Assembly: GCF_001042675.1 (NCBI RefSeq)
Contig: NZ_AP012333.1
Span: 1,736,001 to 1,800,000, forward strand
Source of the DNA: Parascardovia denticolens DSM 10105 = JCM 12538
GTDB lineage: Bacteria > Actinomycetota > Actinomycetes > Actinomycetales > Bifidobacteriaceae
Length of the DNA stretch: 64,000 nt
Direction: 5' to 3'
Shown here in pieces: positions 60,768-64,000 of this stretch. The translations under genes were made by a program, and so were the position numbers. Each line of letters starts with the position of its first letter. The first letter of the stretch is position 1. Below the pieces are notes generated by a model. That model ran no database searches and was not told where the DNA came from. It saw only the letters and a program-made list of their open reading frames with translations.

Positions 60768-61976
60768 TCACAAACCCTTCTGCCGCAAAACGAACTCCCC
60801 CATATGCGGAACGGTGAATGCCACCGCCCCATTGCGGGGCATGTAAATCAACCCCTGGCCGATCAAAGTGGCCCTTACCGGGGACAGGGCGCTCAAAGTC
60901 CGCCCCAAGCGTTGAGCCACGCGGGAGCTGAGCACCTCATCGCCGGAGCCTTCCGCGGCCCCGATCTCCGCCATCGCCCGCAAATACCCCTGGCCGGCGG
61001 CGCTGGCCCTCTGCCACCGGGCCGAATACAGGCCCGTATCCAGCTGGGCCCGTGCCTGAGGCATCCCCCGCTTCACCGCCTGCAGGTCCAGGCGGCCATC
61101 GCGAGCCGCATCCCATGTGCTGTCCCCATAAGCCTGAATGAAGAAGGGATAGCCCTGAGCCAGCCCGACCAACAGATCCAAGGCGTCCTGGTCAAAAGAA
61201 GAACCGACCGACTGGGCCGTCTGCTGGAAAACCTGACGGCTGACCTCATCCGGCAGAGACCCGATCCGCCGGTACTCGAACAGGCGCTCGGCGTAAGAAC
61301 GGGACCGGGTCAGGACGCGGGGGAGGTTCGGCAGACCGCCGCCGATCAGGTAGAAAGGCAGGTCCCGCTGACCGGCCTCATGCTGGAGGGAGATCAGCTC
61401 GCCCAAAACCGCGGGAGACATGTCTTGGAGTTCATCCACGAAAAGAACGACCCCGCTCTTCTCGCTTTTGGCGCTGGCGGCCAGATGGCTGATCAGGGCG
61501 TTCATCTGCCTCAGCAGGGATTCGCGCCGGGTGTTCTCCTCGTCCTTGGACAGGCCGACGGACACTCCCAACGCCCCCAGCGAGATGGAGCCGATGCTTT
61601 CGATCACCCGCTGGACCTTCTCCCGCAAGCTGGGCGAAAGCAGGCTCTGGGACCCGGCTTTCAGCTCGTCCATGATGGCGTGGGCCGCGTCGTCGGCGGC
61701 CCCTTCCCTGCGGGCCTCCACCCAGGCGGTGATGAGCCCACCTTGGTCGCACAGCTCCTGCATCCGCCTCATGAGGACGGTCTTGCCCATGCCCCGCAGG
61801 CCGGTCAGGATGACGCCCCGGTTGGGCAGTCTCCGCTGGGTGCGGCGGATCAGCACGGCCACATGCTCGAACTCCTCATCGCGGCCTAGGAGCTCCCTGG
61901 GCTGCCGGCCGGCCCCAGGCACAAAAGGGTTCAGGTCTTCGAAAGAGACCTCCAGATCATCAAGCACCATGTCCAT
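60768..61976 (-). CDS. AAA ATPase, STAND/Orc-like
   Basis: 402 aa. N-terminal FVPGAGRQPRELLGRDEEFE sets up a P-loop ATPase with Walker A TGLRGMGKTVL (about 58-68), Walker B VVLFVDELQDM (about 175), sensor LIGGG and the lid region with FEYRRIGSLP. The C-terminal 90 residues look like a winged helix (SRVAQRLGRTLSALSPVRAT). Similar proteins are annotated only as ATP-binding proteins. It is 6 bp upstream of the lysozyme start, so the two are translationally linked. No function can be assigned. Confidence 0.78.
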   Translation of the reverse strand: MDMVLDDLEVSFEDLNPFVPGAGRQPRELLGRDEEFEHVAVLIRRTQRRLPNRGVILTGLRGMGKTVLMRRMQELCDQGGLITAWVEARREGAADDAAHAIMDELKAGSQSLLSPSLREKVQRVIESIGSISLGALGVSVGLSKDEENTRRESLLRQMNALISHLAASAKSEKSGVVLFVDELQDMSPAVLGELISLQHEAGQRDLPFYLIGGGLPNLPRVLTRSRSYAERLFEYRRIGSLPDEVSRQVFQQTAQSVGSSFDQDALDLLVGLAQGYPFFIQAYGDSTWDAARDGRLDLQAVKRGMPQARAQLDTGLYSARWQRASAAGQGYLRAMAEIGAAEGSGDEVLSSRVAQRLGRTLSALSPVRATLIGQGLIYMPRNGAVAFTVPHMGEFVLRQKGL

Positions 61977-62176
61977 CCCGCCTTATCCGTTTAGCGTCTT
62001 ACGTCTTATCGTCTTCGTCTGCACAATTTCTTCACGAATGTTTTCCCCACTATAGCAGATGAACCTATAGCGGACAAATTCCCGATATACGGGGTGGAAA
62101 AATCCTATAAATCCTAGAAAACCTAGAAACTCGGAAATCCATAAACCTAATAGGCCCTAGAAGTCCCGACAAGCCC
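61977..62176. other. AT-rich spacer with degenerate repeats
   Basis: Between the priming transferase end and the ATPase start. Around 62100-62165 there are degenerate repeats of CCTAGAAA/CCTAATA type (CCTATAAAT, CCTAGAAAA, CCTAGAAAC). The promoter of the ATPase-lysozyme operon is probably here, but no convincing hexamers were fixed. Confidence 0.4.
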
Positions 62177-64000
62177 CTAATAAGCCCCGTCGCCCGTGAA
62201 AATGGTCTTGACCGTCTTCACCATGATGACGAAGTCCCCGGTCAAAGACCAGTTCTCCACATAGGAGACGTCCAGATACTCCGACTCCTCAGGGCCGAGG
62301 TTGGACCGGCCGGACACCTGCCACAAGCCGGTGATGCCGGGCTTGACCAAAAGGCGGGTGGCGTAAAGGGTCCCGTACTGGTCAACCTCGTATTTCTGCT
62401 GCGGCCGGGGGCCGACGATGCTCATGTCCCCCTTGAAGACGTTCCACAGCTGCGGGAGCTCGTCGATGGAAGTCTTGCGGATGAATCTGCCCACCCTGGT
62501 GATGCGGGGGTCATCCTTGAGCTTGAAGAGGACCCCGTGCTCCTTGCCGGATTCGGCGGCCAGGGCGACGTCGCGTTTGTCTGCGTCCACATACATGGAA
62601 CGGAACTTGTAGATGGTGAATGGCTTGCCGTACAGGCCCACCCGCTTCTGTTCGTAGATGGCCGGGCCGTGGTCTTCGACCTTGATGGCGATGGTGGCCA
62701 GGAGCATGATCCAGGAAGTGAGGATCAGGCCAACGGTGGAGATGAGCAGGTCCACCAGCCGCTTGGCCAGGCGGAAAAGGGCCGAATACTGCGGCAGCTG
62801 TGCGGTCAGGACCGGCACCTGGGTGTTGTGGCGCAAGTGGAGGGCGCTGGAGGCGATGTCAGCGGTGTCGGCCTCCATGGCCAGCTCCAGGCCTTGAGAG
62901 CCGGCGGCCAGGGCCAGAGCGCGCATGAGTTCGGACTCACGGTCGATCACATCCACCACCATAAGGGTATGGGCGCCGGACTTCAAGGCGTTCTGCGGCA
63001 GATGCAGGTTGAAGGGGATGAGCAGGAGCTTCTCTTCCCCGGCGTTGCGGGGGAGGAATTCATCCGTGTAGATGCGGCGGTCTTGGGAGTCATAGACGAT
63101 GGGGCACACGGCGATGGGCCGGTAGCCGATGCTGGTGGTCGAGGCCAGCTTGTCGATCATCCGGCGGATTCCTGCCGGGGAGCCGACGATGACGGTCGTG
63201 TAATAATCCCGGCCATGCCTGCGCATGCCGTGAAGGAAGCGGCGCATGAGCCAACGTTCCACCAGGGCCAGCGCATAGGCGATGAGCATGGTCACCAGGA
63301 AGAGGCCGCGGGGAGGCTGCCAGCGGATGATGAACAAGGCGGCGCAGGAGATGAAGACCGCGGACAGGGCGGCGTTGGTGATGTTGGAATACATCTCCAT
63401 GCCTTCATCCATCACGTGGGTGGTATAAAGCTTGCAGACCCCGAAAGCGAGCAGCCAGGACAGGCAGATGATCAGGAAAAGCCAGGAAACGGCCGGACGA
63501 TGGGCCAAAGGGTTATGGAGGGAGGAGGGGCTGATCCAGCGCACGAGCAGCCAGGACAGGCCGAAGGAGACGGCGACCACGATTACATCCAGGAGGGCGA
63601 CGGCGATCATATAGTAGGGACGCCAGTCGGCCAGATGGGCCATCCTGGCCCCGGACGTGCGGGACGTGGCGAAGACCATGGGTTTGGTCCGCCGACCGCT
63701 CTCGCCCGCCGCCTCTTGCTGATTCCTCCTTTGCCGGTCCCCATCGCGCCGATTCCCGGCCTGGCCCCGGTCCCGCCCCTGCGGGCGGAACCAGGCGCTT
63801 CGCCCGGAGCCAGTCGGAACCACGGCCGAGGCGCCAGTTGGAATGCCAGCAGAGGCGTCAGCGGAAGCGCCGGCCAAAGGATCAGCGGAAGTGTCGATGG
63901 TCGGTTCGAAATCGGTCGGAGCGGACCCGTAAGGGTAGCGTTCCGTGCGGGTTTCATGCGCTACGAAGGAAGGGAAACTTTCGGATACCCGATCGATGGT
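62177..64000 (-). CDS. Polyprenyl-phosphate sugar-1-phosphate transferase (priming GT), partial
   Basis: The frame is open to the window edge, so the 5' end lies outside. The first visible 85 residues are Ala/Ser/Pro/Arg-rich and cytoplasmic. Then come four to five helices (about residues 110-260), a nucleotide-fold domain, and the C-terminal bacterial sugar transferase domain (about 405-605). The latter has EQKRVGLYGKPFTIYKFRSM, the DDPRITRVGRFIRKTSIDEL segment and MSIVGPRPQ, then VKPGITGLWQVSGRS. It moves sugar-1-phosphate from a UDP-sugar to undecaprenyl phosphate, the first step of exopolysaccharide synthesis. A TTG at 63877 is a possible later start. Confidence 0.88.
   Translation of the reverse strand, partial: TIDRVSESFPSFVAHETRTERYPYGSAPTDFEPTIDTSADPLAGASADASAGIPTGASAVVPTGSGRSAWFRPQGRDRGQAGNRRDGDRQRRNQQEAAGESGRRTKPMVFATSRTSGARMAHLADWRPYYMIAVALLDVIVVAVSFGLSWLLVRWISPSSLHNPLAHRPAVSWLFLIICLSWLLAFGVCKLYTTHVMDEGMEMYSNITNAALSAVFISCAALFIIRWQPPRGLFLVTMLIAYALALVERWLMRRFLHGMRRHGRDYYTTVIVGSPAGIRRMIDKLASTTSIGYRPIAVCPIVYDSQDRRIYTDEFLPRNAGEEKLLLIPFNLHLPQNALKSGAHTLMVVDVIDRESELMRALALAAGSQGLELAMEADTADIASSALHLRHNTQVPVLTAQLPQYSALFRLAKRLVDLLISTVGLILTSWIMLLATIAIKVEDHGPAIYEQKRVGLYGKPFTIYKFRSMYVDADKRDVALAAESGKEHGVLFKLKDDPRITRVGRFIRKTSIDELPQLWNVFKGDMSIVGPRPQQKYEVDQYGTLYATRLLVKPGITGLWQVSGRSNLGPEESEYLDVSYVENWSLTGDFVIMVKTVKTIFTGDGAY

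Overview
The window looks like the chromosome of a high-GC Gram-positive bacterium, most likely Bifidobacteriaceae (Bifidobacterium or a close relative). The basis is the overall GC-rich codon use, a dnaB-murT-gatD cluster, an anaplerotic PEP carboxylase, GlfT2-like galactofuranosyltransferase-type enzymes, LicD, a polyglycerophosphate synthase and a GH25/ricin lysozyme. No rRNA, tRNA or CRISPR array was recognised, so the genus is an inference.

Layout. 1-3.3 kb: FMN reductase, a UbiB/ABC1 kinase and a phasin-like helical protein. 3.3-7.9 kb: a MarR regulator followed by the two halves of a heterodimeric ABC exporter. 7.9-12.3 kb: an AT-rich ribosomal-peptide (RiPP) cassette (54-aa precursor, 237-aa unknown protein, radical SAM/SPASM maturase), translationally coupled to a GC-rich ABC-2 export system. 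12.4-16.3 kb: a glycerate module (GntP-type permease and glycerate kinase, divergent from a CdaR regulator with a palindromic operator and a probably leaderless start). 16.4-21 kb: a membrane protein, then gatD-murT (lipid II amidation) and dnaB, with a cluster of DnaA boxes upstream of dnaB. 21.6-25 kb: ppc and dtd, separated by a small palindromic repeat.

25-34 kb and 47.4-64 kb form a cell-surface glycan locus. It holds a polytopic DUF6020-like protein, two GlfT-like/GT2 transferases, the Wzm/Wzt ABC exporter, LicD, two tandem GlfT2-like paralogues, a GT-C-like membrane protein, a GtrB/DPM-like transferase, a secreted cell-wall-binding repeat protein, an LTA-synthase-family enzyme, a GH25 lysozyme, an AAA ATPase and, cut by the window edge, a polyprenyl-phosphate priming glycosyltransferase.

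This glycan locus is interrupted by an 11.5-kb segment of different base composition (35,727-47,227). It is bounded by 23-bp imperfect terminal inverted repeats and flanked by an exact 8-bp duplication (ATAAAGAA), which are the marks of a transposition event, yet no transposase was found inside. The cargo is a decaying DISARM-type defence island: a DUF2326 remnant, an XRE regulator, a cytosine methylase fragment fused in frame to the start of DrmA, the frameshifted DrmA helicase, intact DrmB and DrmC, a Vsr nickase, a DUF262/GmrSD-like protein and a 5'-truncated adenine methylase carrying a specificity domain. The RiPP cassette and this transposon-borne defence island are the two most interesting systems here.
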